The notes under the pieces are model-generated. The model was not told where the DNA came from. It did not search any database and saw only the letters and a program-made list of their open reading frames with translations. The position numbers and the translations under genes were made by a program. From Acidobacteriota bacterium (GTDB taxonomy: Bacteria > Acidobacteriota > UBA6911), in assembly GCA_017860075.1 (NCBI GenBank), contig JAFNAH010000324.1, positions 1 to 8,107 on the forward strand: 8,107 bases of DNA, in the 5' to 3' direction. Positions 1 through 6,560 of the stretch are shown piece after piece; the first letter of the stretch is position 1; each line of letters starts with the position of its first letter.

Positions 1-26
1 GCGCGCGCAGGGTATAGCTCCGGCTT

Positions 27-54
27 TCAGCCGTCAGCTCTCAGCCATCAAACC
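27..54 (+). repeat. Degenerate heptamer tandem repeat (TCAGCYN-type), forward array
   Basis: Four consecutive seven-base units can be read: TCAGCCG (27-33), TCAGCTC (34-40), TCAGCCA (41-47) and the degenerate TCAAACC (48-54). The preceding seven bases CCGGCTT (20-26) may be a further decayed unit. Short tandem heptamers of this kind recall the STRR repeats described in cyanobacteria, but I am not claiming the same family. Confidence 0.5.
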
Positions 55-77
55 TCTCCAGAAACTCAGCCTGGTTT

Positions 78-93
78 GCGGCTCGGCAGCCGC
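78..93. other. Small GC hairpin
   Basis: GCGGCT (78-83) pairs perfectly with AGCCGC (88-93) around the four-base loop CGGC. Just upstream CAAACC (49-54) can pair with GGTTTG (73-78), sharing base 78. It is one of several stems packed into the leader. Confidence 0.4.
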
Positions 94-103
94 CCTGTCA
101 TTG

Positions 104-171
104 TTGTCTCGCCGTGAGGCGCGTCTCCGACGCGCCTCGGCGCCTCACAGAGGCGCCGCACGGCGATACAA
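104..171. other. Y-shaped (three-way junction) inverted-repeat structure
   Basis: Three stems nest almost without spacer. The outer stem pairs 104-116 with 159-171 (12 of 13 positions; 108/167 mismatched). Inside it, arm A pairs 117-125 (AGGCGCGTC) with 129-137 (GACGCGCCT), a perfect 9-bp stem with loop TCC. Arm B pairs 139-146 (GGCGCCTC) with 150-157 (GAGGCGCC), a perfect 8-bp stem with loop ACA. Only bases 138 and 158 stay unpaired at the junction. A competing 9-bp stem, 114-122 with 140-148, is possible. The symmetry would allow the fold in RNA from either strand or as a DNA cruciform. The function is unknown; a REP-like element or a structured leader RNA are the main options. Confidence 0.6.
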
Positions 172-209
172 GGTAGACCCGCCGCATGAGGCATCGCTTC
201 TCTCGGGCA

Positions 210-233
210 ACCGCCCCGTTGTTGAGGGGCGGT
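210..233. other. GC-rich hairpin in leader
   Basis: ACCGCCCC (210-217) pairs perfectly with GGGGCGGT (226-233) around the eight-base loop GTTGTTGA. No T-run follows on either side, so it is not a typical intrinsic terminator. Confidence 0.45.
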
Positions 234-243
234 GGCGCGCTCA

Positions 244-285
244 ATCTTGAGTTCTGTTCCCTGAGAGCTGCTGGCTGAAACCTGA
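244..285 (-). repeat. Degenerate heptamer tandem repeat, inverted array
   Basis: Read on the - strand from 285 down to 244 there are six seven-base units in phase: TCAGGTT, TCAGCCA, GCAGCTC, TCAGGGA, ACAGAAC and TCAAGAT. The central CA of the unit is kept in all six and CAG in five. Its second to fourth units align with the units at 27-47, which creates the 20-bp inverted repeat of the region. Confidence 0.45.
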
Positions 286-333
286 ACGGACTGGATTCGC
301 TGGTCTTCTGTTACACTGGGCGCACGCTATCGC

Positions 334-339
334 AGGAGG
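334..339 (+). promoter_or_regulatory. Ribosome binding site of the MBL-fold gene
   Basis: A full AGGAGG sits six bases before the ATG at 346. It fixes the start, and the resulting protein begins directly with a Tat signal. Confidence 0.8.
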
Positions 340-345
340 TGCGCC

Positions 346-2316
346 ATGGAAGCGACGTCCCGCCGGAGTTTCCTGAAGGCAGTGGGTACCGCTGCTGCTG
401 TTTCCCCGGTACAGAACTCGTCCGCGTCACAGGATTCCAGGTCATCAGCAGCGACAGGCCGCCGTTCGGTGTTCAGCCCCTCGGCGGAGATCACGCGACT
501 CTCGGACAACCTCTACGTACTCGAAGATACGTGCAACGTCTATCTCGTTCGCGACGGCAACCACGGACTGTTGATAGATTTCGGTTCAGGCAGGATCCTG
601 GATCTTCTGCCGCAACTCGGGATCACTCGAATCGACTGGGTGCTTCACACGCACCATCATCGGGATCAATGCCAGGGCGATTTCAAAGCGGCCGAGCGTT
701 CGATACCGATCGCCGTCCCTGCTCACGAAAAACACCTCTTTGCCGACGCCGAGAACTTCTGGCGCAACCGCCGCGTCTTCCATCTCTACTACGTCAGGAA
801 CGACTTCAATACGATCACCGAGGACATCCCCGTGGCGGCGGTCCTGCAAGACTACGGAACGTTCAAGTGGGGCAACCGGGATATTTTCGTCCTCCCGACT
901 CCCGGTCATACGGTCGGCTCGGTGACCCTCGTCGTTGACATTGACGGCAAGCGCACGGCGTTTGCGGGCGACCTGCTGCACTCCCCCGGGAAGATCCTGA
1001 ACCTGTGGGACACTCAGGTGACGTACGGGGGTGCGGAAGGGATCGACCTGGGTGCTTATTCCCTGGCCCGCCTCAGGGAACAGAAGCCGGCGCTCCTCTG
1101 CCCGTCTCACGGTGCTCCGATGCCCGATCCGGATAAGGCGATCGAGCAGACCGTTGACCGGCTCGTGGAGTACTACAAGTTCCAGACGGGCAACAATCCC
1201 AGCCTCTCGTTCCGAGGGTATGCCGTCAGTCCCCATCTCATCGCACACCACCTGACGACCTCCAGCTTTTACGCGATCCTCAGCCGCAGCGGAAAAGCGA
1301 TGTTCATCGACTACGGCTCCGCCTCCGGGCTCCATTTTGCCAGCTTCGAGCGTGCGACGAGCGTGAGCGACCGGATTCGATTTGTGGAGCACAACATCGA
1401 GGACCTGAAGACGCGGTTCGGGATGCAGTCGATCGACGTGGCCATGCCGAGCCACATGCACGACGACCACCTGAACGGATTCCCGCACCTTACTCGGCGC
1501 TACGGCACGCGGATCTGGTGCTATGAAAACATGGTTGACATACTCGAGAATCCCCGTGGCATGAACCTGGGCTGCATCCTCGGCGAACCCATCAAGGTTT
1601 CCCGCTCGTTCAGGACGGGCGAGCATTTCAAGTGGGAGGAGTACGACTTCGAGGTTACACACTCGCCGGGGCACACCGAATACCAGATGGCGCTCTTCGT
1701 CACGATCGACGGTGCCCGCGTCGCCTTTTCGGGGGACGCTTTCTTCCAGCCGTCCGATCCGACGCAGGGGGTGTTGAGACACAACCTCATTTTCCGGAAC
1801 CACGTCGAGAGCGACAGCCACATCAAGTCCATCCGAAATCTCATAGAACATGAACCCGCGGTGATTGCCCCCGGGCATGGAAGACCGTTCCTGGTCAGCA
1901 GGGAGGAGCTGCTCGCAACGGAGCAGAAGATGCGACAGCAGGAACGCGTGTTCGGCGGTCTGATCGCCGACCCCGACGCCAATTTCGGGTTGGACCCGAG
2001 CTGGTGCAGCATCTATCCCTACCAGATGATTATCAAACCCGGAGACGTCGCCACAGCCGAAATCCGGGTTCGGAATTACCGCAAAGCTCCCATCAGGATG
2101 GAGGTAGCCCTGGTGGCGCCGCTCGAGTGGCGCATAGAGCCTGACGTCCTTCGATTCCAGGTGCCGGAGGCTTCCATGGAGGCGCAGGCTTTCAGACTGC
2201 AGGTCCCCCGCGATTGGCACCCGGCTTCACCGCGGTTCGCGATCGCGGCGGACGTGGTGTGTGACGGCAGGTATCTCGGGCAAATCACGGAGGCCGTCGT
2301 TGAGTTTTCGATTTAG
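346..2316 (+). CDS. Tat-exported tandem MBL-fold metallo-hydrolase with C-terminal beta-sandwich domain
   Basis: The 656-residue product starts with a twin-arginine signal (SRRSFLK, residues 5-11, then a short Ala-rich hydrophobic stretch), so it should be exported folded, probably with metals already bound. Two metallo-beta-lactamase-fold domains follow. Domain 1 (about 50-275) has HHHRDQ at 103-108, with Gln where the family's HxHxDH motif has its last His, plus H188, D209 and H255. Domain 2 (about 295-520) has a complete HMHDDH at 370-375, then H443, D464 and H511, so both likely bind metal. Residues from about 560 to the end resemble an Ig-like NEW3-type sandwich, as found in carbohydrate-active proteins. 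The substrate is unknown; MBL proteins cleave thioesters, esters, lactones, phosphodiesters and beta-lactams, and nothing here picks one. It probably shares an operon with the PIG-L gene 39 bases downstream. The fold is certain, the function is not. Confidence 0.9.
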   Translation: MEATSRRSFLKAVGTAAAVSPVQNSSASQDSRSSAATGRRSVFSPSAEITRLSDNLYVLEDTCNVYLVRDGNHGLLIDFGSGRILDLLPQLGITRIDWVLHTHHHRDQCQGDFKAAERSIPIAVPAHEKHLFADAENFWRNRRVFHLYYVRNDFNTITEDIPVAAVLQDYGTFKWGNRDIFVLPTPGHTVGSVTLVVDIDGKRTAFAGDLLHSPGKILNLWDTQVTYGGAEGIDLGAYSLARLREQKPALLCPSHGAPMPDPDKAIEQTVDRLVEYYKFQTGNNPSLSFRGYAVSPHLIAHHLTTSSFYAILSRSGKAMFIDYGSASGLHFASFERATSVSDRIRFVEHNIEDLKTRFGMQSIDVAMPSHMHDDHLNGFPHLTRRYGTRIWCYENMVDILENPRGMNLGCILGEPIKVSRSFRTGEHFKWEEYDFEVTHSPGHTEYQMALFVTIDGARVAFSGDAFFQPSDPTQGVLRHNLIFRNHVESDSHIKSIRNLIEHEPAVIAPGHGRPFLVSREELLATEQKMRQQERVFGGLIADPDANFGLDPSWCSIYPYQMIIKPGDVATAEIRVRNYRKAPIRMEVALVAPLEWRIEPDVLRFQVPEASMEAQAFRLQVPRDWHPASPRFAIAADVVCDGRYLGQITEAVVEFSI

Positions 2317-2340
2317 CAGGCAACCGAAGGAACGCGCTGA

Positions 2341-2346
2341 AGGAGG
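2341..2346 (+). promoter_or_regulatory. Ribosome binding site of the PIG-L gene
   Basis: AGGAGG lies nine bases before the ATG at 2356, within the 39-base gap after the MBL stop codon. It supports separate translation initiation within a shared transcript. Confidence 0.7.
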
Positions 2347-2355
2347 ATCTCGCTC

Positions 2356-3180
2356 ATGAAATGGTCGCTGCCGTTGTTGCTTCTCACCGGGTTCGCTGCT
2401 GCCGGCGCGGGCTATCAGGGGCATCCTGAATCGAAGAAGATCATACTGGCCATCGGTGCCCATGCGGGAGACATGGAACTTACCTGCGGCGCCCTCCTCG
2501 CGAAGCAGGGGAAGGCTGGAGACCGGACCGTGATCCTGCACCTGACGCTCGGTGAAGGCGGCAATCCCAGGCTGAGCCCCGAGGCCTACGGAGCGCAGAA
2601 GAGACGCGAGGCCGAGGCAGCCGACCGCATCCTCGGCGCCGAAGTGATATTTGCCCCTTTCAGGGACGGCGAACTCGTGAATGACGAAAAGACACGCGCC
2701 TACGTCATAGATATCATTCGTCAGGTCAAACCGACTCACATCATCACGCACTGGAAAAACAGTTTCCACCCGGACCACAGGGCTACCTACGCGATTACTG
2801 TCGATTCGGTTTTGCCCGCGTCGCTTCCCGGTGTGAAGGGTGCGCACCCGGCCCATGACGGGCTTCGCCAGGTTCTATACACGGAAAACTGGGAAGACAT
2901 GGAGGGGTTTCAGCCCTTTGTTTACGTGGATGTGGCCGACGCGTTCGAGACCTGGAACAAGAGCGTGACGCAGTACGAGTTCGTTCGGGGCGGAATCTCG
3001 AGCTATCCGTACCTGGACTACTACAGGGCGCTCTTCCGGGTGCGGGGGGCTGAAGGAGGGTTCACTCACGCCGAAACCTTCGACATCGACCCGATGGGCA
3101 AATCGACCCGATGGGCAAAAAGCAGGTTCTGCGTTCGTTGCCTTGATGGGAACGGGAGTCCCCGTGTCGTGGGTCTCTGA
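2356..3180 (+). CDS. Exported PIG-L/LmbE-family deacetylase homologue with altered C-terminus
   Basis: The 274-residue product opens with a Sec signal (Lys2, hydrophobic 4-17, likely cleavage near AGA-GY at 17-20). The PIG-L (LmbE) fold follows: zinc-dependent de-N-acetylases of GlcNAc-type substrates, such as MshB. The usual AHPDDxE motif reads AHAGDMEL at 35-42, keeping His36, Asp39 and Glu41 but with Gly38 at the position of the catalytic-base Asp of MshB (Asp15). The second metal motif HPDH is intact at 138-141. Export suggests action on a periplasmic or extracellular glycan or glycoside. The last 25 residues are off-frame: a 17-bp tandem duplication at 3086-3119 shifts the frame after Lys249. 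Without it the protein would end in KKQVLRSLP, 257 residues, at a stop now at 3144-3146. It overlaps the convergent MFS gene by 119 bases. The family is firm; activity is uncertain because of Gly38. Confidence 0.88.
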   Translation: MKWSLPLLLLTGFAAAGAGYQGHPESKKIILAIGAHAGDMELTCGALLAKQGKAGDRTVILHLTLGEGGNPRLSPEAYGAQKRREAEAADRILGAEVIFAPFRDGELVNDEKTRAYVIDIIRQVKPTHIITHWKNSFHPDHRATYAITVDSVLPASLPGVKGAHPAHDGLRQVLYTENWEDMEGFQPFVYVDVADAFETWNKSVTQYEFVRGGISSYPYLDYYRALFRVRGAEGGFTHAETFDIDPMGKSTRWAKSRFCVRCLDGNGSPRVVGL

Positions 3181-4453
3181 TGTCGGGTGCGCCTGGGGGC
3201 TCTTCTCTCCGGAGGGTTAGCATGAGCAGTCCTGCGCAGAGCAACAGAGCGGCAAGAGAGACGTAGGCCGCCTGGAAGGAGCCCGTAAGGTCCCTGATCA
3301 GTCCGGTGAAATAGGGGCCAACATAACCACCGACATTGCCGCAAGAGTTGATCAAGCCTACAGCACCGGCCGCCGCCGCTCCTGAAAGGAACGAGGTCGG
3401 GTAGGACCACCAGACCCCGAAGGCGCTGTACACTCCGATGGCGGTGATGCACACCAGGACGAGGTTAGCTGCCGGCGTATGGATGAACGAGCCGATGCCC
3501 ATGCCCGCAGCACCAAGAAACATCGGTATCGCACCATGCCATCGTTTCTCACCCGTGCGCGAGGAGGAGTGGGCGACGAGAAGCATGCCGGCGAGGGATA
3601 GCGTCATCGGGATCACGAGCGCCCAACCGATGCTGAGCGCAGACCAGCCGGAAACCTCCTGGAGGACGGTGGGCATCCAGTAGTTGAATCCCCAGAAGCC
3701 GGTGATCCAGAGGAAGTAGATCGCGCACAATCTCAAGACATCCGGTGAACGAAGGGCCTGTGCCACGGTGTAGGAACGTGCCGCGCGAATTCGCGCCGCG
3801 TCGCGCAGGCATTCTTCGGTGAGCTTCTTCTTTTCAGCGTCGGTCAGCCAGGTCGCCTCTGCCGGCCAGTCCGCCAGCCAGAAGTAAAGCAGGATGCCGA
3901 ACACGAAAGCCGGAATTGCCTCCAGGATGAAAAGCACCTGCCACCCCTTCAGGCCAAAGGGACTGACGCCGAGCAGCCATCCGGCCAGTGGTGCGCCGAC
4001 GATGGCCGAAAGCTGCAGCGAAGCCAGCATTCCCGCAATTGCACGAGGGCGCTCCCCGGGACTGAACCACCGGGGTATGACGCTCGCGTACGCCACCGGG
4101 TAGTAGCTGGCTTCAGCGGCGCCAAGGAGAAAGCGGACCGCGTAAAACTGCCACGGAGTCTTGATGAAGGCCATCAGCGCCGACACGATACCCCACGTGA
4201 CCATGATCCGGGCAAGCCATACACGAGGACTCCAGCGCTCGGCTATGAGCGCGCCGGGAATCTCGAAAAGGACATATCCCGCAAAGAAGATGCCTGCGCC
4301 CATCCCGAACTGTCCCGGTGTCAGTTTCAGGTCCGCGTTCATGGTGAGCGCGGCGTAAGCGATATTCACCCGATCGAGATAGGCAAGGACCGATCCGATG
4401 AAGAGAGGCAGCAGGATATGCAGCCGGCGTCTCTGTTCGAAACTGCAGCCCAT
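3062..4453 (-). CDS. MFS transporter, anion:cation symporter (ACS) type
   Basis: The 463-residue product is a 12-helix major facilitator. ACS-family (TC 2.A.1.14) hallmarks are visible: YLDRVNI at 25-31 in helix 1, GYVLFEIPGALIAERW at 59-74, RFLLGAAEASYYPV at 107-120, SPGERPRAIAG at 131-141, and a central cytoplasmic loop of the DWPAEATWL type. Relatives import hexuronates, galactonate, glucarate, tartrate or phthalate with protons. I chose the ATG at 4451-4453 because GGAGGG (4459-4464) lies five bases upstream and the protein then starts MGCSFEQRRR just before helix 1; a start at 4522 would add 23 non-conserved residues. It follows the GH2 gene by 70 bases on the same strand, so uptake of a product of the GH enzymes is a fair inference. 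The last helix ends near residue 413; the remaining 50 residues are a basic tail read antisense through the PIG-L gene, altered by the 17-bp duplication. Confidence 0.88.
   Translation of the reverse strand: MGCSFEQRRRLHILLPLFIGSVLAYLDRVNIAYAALTMNADLKLTPGQFGMGAGIFFAGYVLFEIPGALIAERWSPRVWLARIMVTWGIVSALMAFIKTPWQFYAVRFLLGAAEASYYPVAYASVIPRWFSPGERPRAIAGMLASLQLSAIVGAPLAGWLLGVSPFGLKGWQVLFILEAIPAFVFGILLYFWLADWPAEATWLTDAEKKKLTEECLRDAARIRAARSYTVAQALRSPDVLRLCAIYFLWITGFWGFNYWMPTVLQEVSGWSALSIGWALVIPMTLSLAGMLLVAHSSSRTGEKRWHGAIPMFLGAAGMGIGSFIHTPAANLVLVCITAIGVYSAFGVWWSYPTSFLSGAAAAGAVGLINSCGNVGGYVGPYFTGLIRDLTGSFQAAYVSLAALLLCAGLLMLTLRREEPPGAPDIRDPRHGDSRSHQGNERRTCFLPIGSICPSGRCRRFRRE
3086..3119. repeat. 17-bp perfect tandem duplication
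   Basis: The unit TCGACCCGATGGGCAAA occurs at 3086-3102 and immediately again at 3103-3119; 17-base periodicity spans 3085-3119. Because 17 is not a multiple of three it shifts the frame on both strands. Removing one copy restores a natural-looking PIG-L end (stop at 3144-3146) and moves the opposing MFS stop from 3062-3064 to 3066-3068. It may be a slippage mutation in this lineage or an assembly artefact. Confidence 0.85.
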
Positions 4454-4458
4454 GACCA

Positions 4459-4464
4459 CCCTCC
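4459..4464 (-). promoter_or_regulatory. Ribosome binding site deciding the MFS start
   Basis: On the - strand GGAGGG stands five bases before the ATG at 4451-4453. This favours that start over the in-frame upstream ATG at 4520-4522, which overlaps the end of the GH2 gene. Confidence 0.7.
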
Positions 4465-4474
4465 GTGCTGCCGT

Positions 4475-4499
4475 GGGCGCGCCATGCCGAAGCGCGCCC
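4475..4499. other. GC-rich hairpin between the GH2 and MFS genes
   Basis: GGGCGCGC (4475-4482) pairs perfectly with GCGCGCCC (4492-4499) around a nine-base loop. A competing outer pairing joins CGTGGG (4472-4477) with CCCACG (4518-4523). It lies just after the GH2 stop and before the MFS ribosome binding site, with no T-run, so it looks more like a REP-like or mRNA-processing element than a terminator. Confidence 0.45.
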
Positions 4500-4523
4500 C
4501 GTCCGCCCAGGCGTCGACCCACG

Positions 4524-6560
4524 CTATCGTTTCACAGTGAGGACCAGTGTCGGATCGAGCGGATAGCGGCCGAAGCGTTCACCGTAAAGTGCCAGGCCGC
4601 CGGGAAGCGATGAATCGACCTCAAAACGGACGACGATCTCTCCGGCGAGGGCGGCTGCACGGAGCGAATCCGGGGGGATAGTGGCGCTGATCAGGTAGCC
4701 ATAGGAACCAGCCTCGCGCAGCTTCCTGTCCCTCTTTTGAGAGTGCCACGACAGGATGCCTCTATGATCTGCGGGATCATCCGGAAGGTCGAATTGCCCG
4801 ATGGATTCTCCTGCAACGCGCACGCGGACCGCACTGGGAAAGCAAAGGGTGTCGGTCATCGGGTAGGCATTGGGGTTGAGGCTTGGATCGTGAGTCCCTT
4901 TCCCCAGCATGAAATCGCCGTCCTGTTTCGCCGCGCCCTCCTTGTCCTTGCCGAAGAGCTGCTTTGCTGAGGCTTCAAAAACGAGGGAGGCGCCGGCGAC
5001 GGTGTTCGCGTCGAGTCCTGCCGGCCACGGGAGACGAAATTCGAAATATCCCGATCCGGCGCCGTTTACTTTGAGTCCGTCGAGCACGTTCCATTGCTTG
5101 AGAGACCACTGTGCGGAGCGGAAGCTGCCGGGGGCAAAGCGTATCAGCCGGGCGGAAGCCCCGTCGATGTCGACGCGTTCATCGCGCGGGGCCGGCCCGC
5201 TGGAAACGAGAAAAGTCGTGAAGTTGCGGTGCAATACATTTCCGGCTTCGTCTTCCAGGATCAACCGCAGCAGTGCCAGCGCCGGGGTAGAGGGCATGCG
5301 GACCTGAATCGGCTCGAGGCCTTTGGATAGCCAGGGCTGAAACTCGATGGCCCGTTCCGATCGAGAGTACTGCTGCCAGCGACCGAGGCTGTCCCACCCT
5401 GCGAGCTCCAGGCGCAGGCGCAGCTTCGCGCCTGGCGCGCGGTCCGTGAGGAACGACGCCCACAGGGGAACGCTCACTTCCTCACCCGGTCTGACATCGC
5501 GGCAGAGGTCGCTGCCGGTGGAGATGTAGTACGGCCCGTGCAGGTCGCGGAGGCTCATCCCCGGCACCAGCCGGTCAAGCCCGGTAATCTTGTCGCTTCG
5601 GTCGAAACGGTAGTAGCCGTTCCACTCATTGATCACGTCATGATGCTCGGTATACAGCCAGCCGCTTATCTTGGGGTGGCGCCGGAATTCGTTCAGCGCG
5701 AGGTGGTAGTCCCAGCTCCAGTCGCAATCCCCTGTGCTGCCTTCATATCCCCAGACGTTGCCGAACTCGCTGTTGAGCAGCGGCTGGGTTGCCTGCTTGC
5801 GGCCGCCGATGAAATTCCAGGGGGAACCCGGGTAGGTCTGGCGGGTTACGTTATCGAGTTCCTCCCGCCACGCGTAGCCGGGAAGGTAAGCGTGCCAGGA
5901 ATTGATGTCGGTCTCGACATGGTCGTAGTTGCAGGCCGAATTGTCCTCGACGAGCCGGGTCGGGTCGAGTTGTTTGGCCAGCCGATAGATGGAACCGACC
6001 CATTCCTGTGTCTCCGGGAGGTACCTGCGATTCTTGTCCTTTCCGCTGAACAGCCCCCAGGTTTCATTGAAGGGAACCCAGGAGAAGATCGCGGGGTGAT
6101 TGAAATCCCGACGGATCATGCCCTGCAGCGTGCTCTCGATTTCCGCGCGCATGTCGGCATCCGGCTCTCCCCAGCTGTTGGGCACATCCGCCATGAGCAA
6201 AAGGCCGAGGCGGTCGGCCCAATAAAGCTTGCGCGGCACATCCACCTTGACATGGAGGCGGTTGGCGTTGAGTCCAAGGCGCCGCGAACGCAGGATTTCA
6301 TCGCGCATGAATGCATCGCTCGGGAAGGTGTAGAACCCCTCGGGATTGTAGGACTGGTCGAGCGTCATCTGAAGATAGATGGGCCTGTTGTTGAGCGCCA
6401 CGTACGGAAAGCCAAGCCCCGGCAGGTTAAGGACGCTGATCTTCCTCATCCCGAAATAGGTGGAGATGCGGTCCTCCGAACCGCCGTTGCGCAGGGAGAC
6501 TTCGACTTCGTAAAGGAATGGGTCTTCAAGCGACCAGAGATGGGCGTTCGGAATCTGCAA
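4524..6560 (-). CDS. Glycoside hydrolase family 2, catalytic and C-terminal part (downstream of a frameshift)
   Basis: This frame holds the main part of a GH2 enzyme. The nominal TTG start at 6558-6560 is not a true start; homologous reading continues back to about 6574, and the frame is closed by TGA at 6591-6593. The segment begins with the end of the Ig-like domain (HLWSLEDPFLY, 7-17) and runs into a TIM barrel (about 45-330). The acid/base Glu166 is seen in VPFNETWG (162-169) and the nucleophile Glu265 in LLNSEFGNVWG (261-271), both key residues of retaining GH2 enzymes. After about 340 come further beta-rich regions, probably an Ig-like domain and a final galactose-binding-like sandwich. 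Joined to the N-terminal part by one base deletion it gives 933 residues. GH2 members are beta-galactosidases, beta-glucuronidases, beta-mannosidases and relatives; specificity cannot be read here. The stop is 70 bases before the MFS start. Confidence 0.85.
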   Translation of the reverse strand: MQIPNAHLWSLEDPFLYEVEVSLRNGGSEDRISTYFGMRKISVLNLPGLGFPYVALNNRPIYLQMTLDQSYNPEGFYTFPSDAFMRDEILRSRRLGLNANRLHVKVDVPRKLYWADRLGLLLMADVPNSWGEPDADMRAEIESTLQGMIRRDFNHPAIFSWVPFNETWGLFSGKDKNRRYLPETQEWVGSIYRLAKQLDPTRLVEDNSACNYDHVETDINSWHAYLPGYAWREELDNVTRQTYPGSPWNFIGGRKQATQPLLNSEFGNVWGYEGSTGDCDWSWDYHLALNEFRRHPKISGWLYTEHHDVINEWNGYYRFDRSDKITGLDRLVPGMSLRDLHGPYYISTGSDLCRDVRPGEEVSVPLWASFLTDRAPGAKLRLRLELAGWDSLGRWQQYSRSERAIEFQPWLSKGLEPIQVRMPSTPALALLRLILEDEAGNVLHRNFTTFLVSSGPAPRDERVDIDGASARLIRFAPGSFRSAQWSLKQWNVLDGLKVNGAGSGYFEFRLPWPAGLDANTVAGASLVFEASAKQLFGKDKEGAAKQDGDFMLGKGTHDPSLNPNAYPMTDTLCFPSAVRVRVAGESIGQFDLPDDPADHRGILSWHSQKRDRKLREAGSYGYLISATIPPDSLRAAALAGEIVVRFEVDSSLPGGLALYGERFGRYPLDPTLVLTVKR

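Larger units (their letters stand above)
25..280. repeat. About 256-bp segment bounded by a 20-bp imperfect inverted repeat
   Basis: Bases 25-44 (TTTCAGCCGTCAGCTCTCAG) match the reverse complement of 261-280 (TTTCAGCCAGCAGCTCTCAG) at 18 of 20 positions, and weaker similarity continues about 12 bases inward. Everything between is non-coding and contains smaller nested hairpins. The layout resembles a small non-autonomous element (MITE-like) or a structured RNA closed by a long-range stem. No flanking target-site duplication is obvious, so a mobile origin is unproven. Confidence 0.55.
1..345. other. Gene-free, highly structured leader region upstream of the MBL gene
   Basis: No credible protein-coding gene is visible here on either strand. 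The stretch is dominated by symmetry: a pair of inverted heptamer arrays (about 20-54 and 244-285), a hairpin at 78-93, a three-way-junction fold at 104-171 and a hairpin at 210-233. The last 60 bases before the gene at 346 are less structured and should hold its promoter. A TACACT hexamer at 312-317 could be a -10 element, but I see no matching -35 box, so I do not call a promoter. No T-run follows any hairpin, so a classical terminator for an upstream gene is not evident. Confidence 0.7.

Noticed and set aside
104..171. tRNA or tRNA-like gene suggested by the branched fold
   Set aside because: There is no anticodon arm, T-loop sequence or CCA-proximal stem, and the two arms have only 3-base loops.
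210..233. Rho-independent terminator
   Set aside because: The stem is good, but no run of T follows on either strand. The same holds for 4475-4499 and 7385-7405.
25..280. Complete insertion sequence
   Set aside because: There are inverted arms but no transposase reading frame between them and no clear target-site duplication. At most it is a MITE-like element.
20..285. CRISPR array
   Set aside because: The repeats are seven bases long, contiguous and in two orientations, with no spacers and no cas genes.
339..938. 199-codon + strand frame starting seven bases before the MBL gene
   Set aside because: It overlaps the MBL gene in another frame, is Arg/Pro/Ser-rich without any domain, and the AGGAGG at 334-339 is spaced for the ATG at 346.
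586..2220. Long 544-codon open frame on the - strand opposite the MBL gene
   Set aside because: It lies entirely antisense to a gene with clear signal, domains and ribosome binding site. The translation has no recognisable domain and the odd composition of an antisense frame in GC-rich DNA.
4454..4522. Upstream ATG at 4520-4522 as the MFS start
   Set aside because: The 23 extra residues are Arg/Gly/Ala-rich and unlike an MFS N-terminus, and they run through a GC hairpin. The ATG at 4451-4453 has a well-placed GGAGGG.
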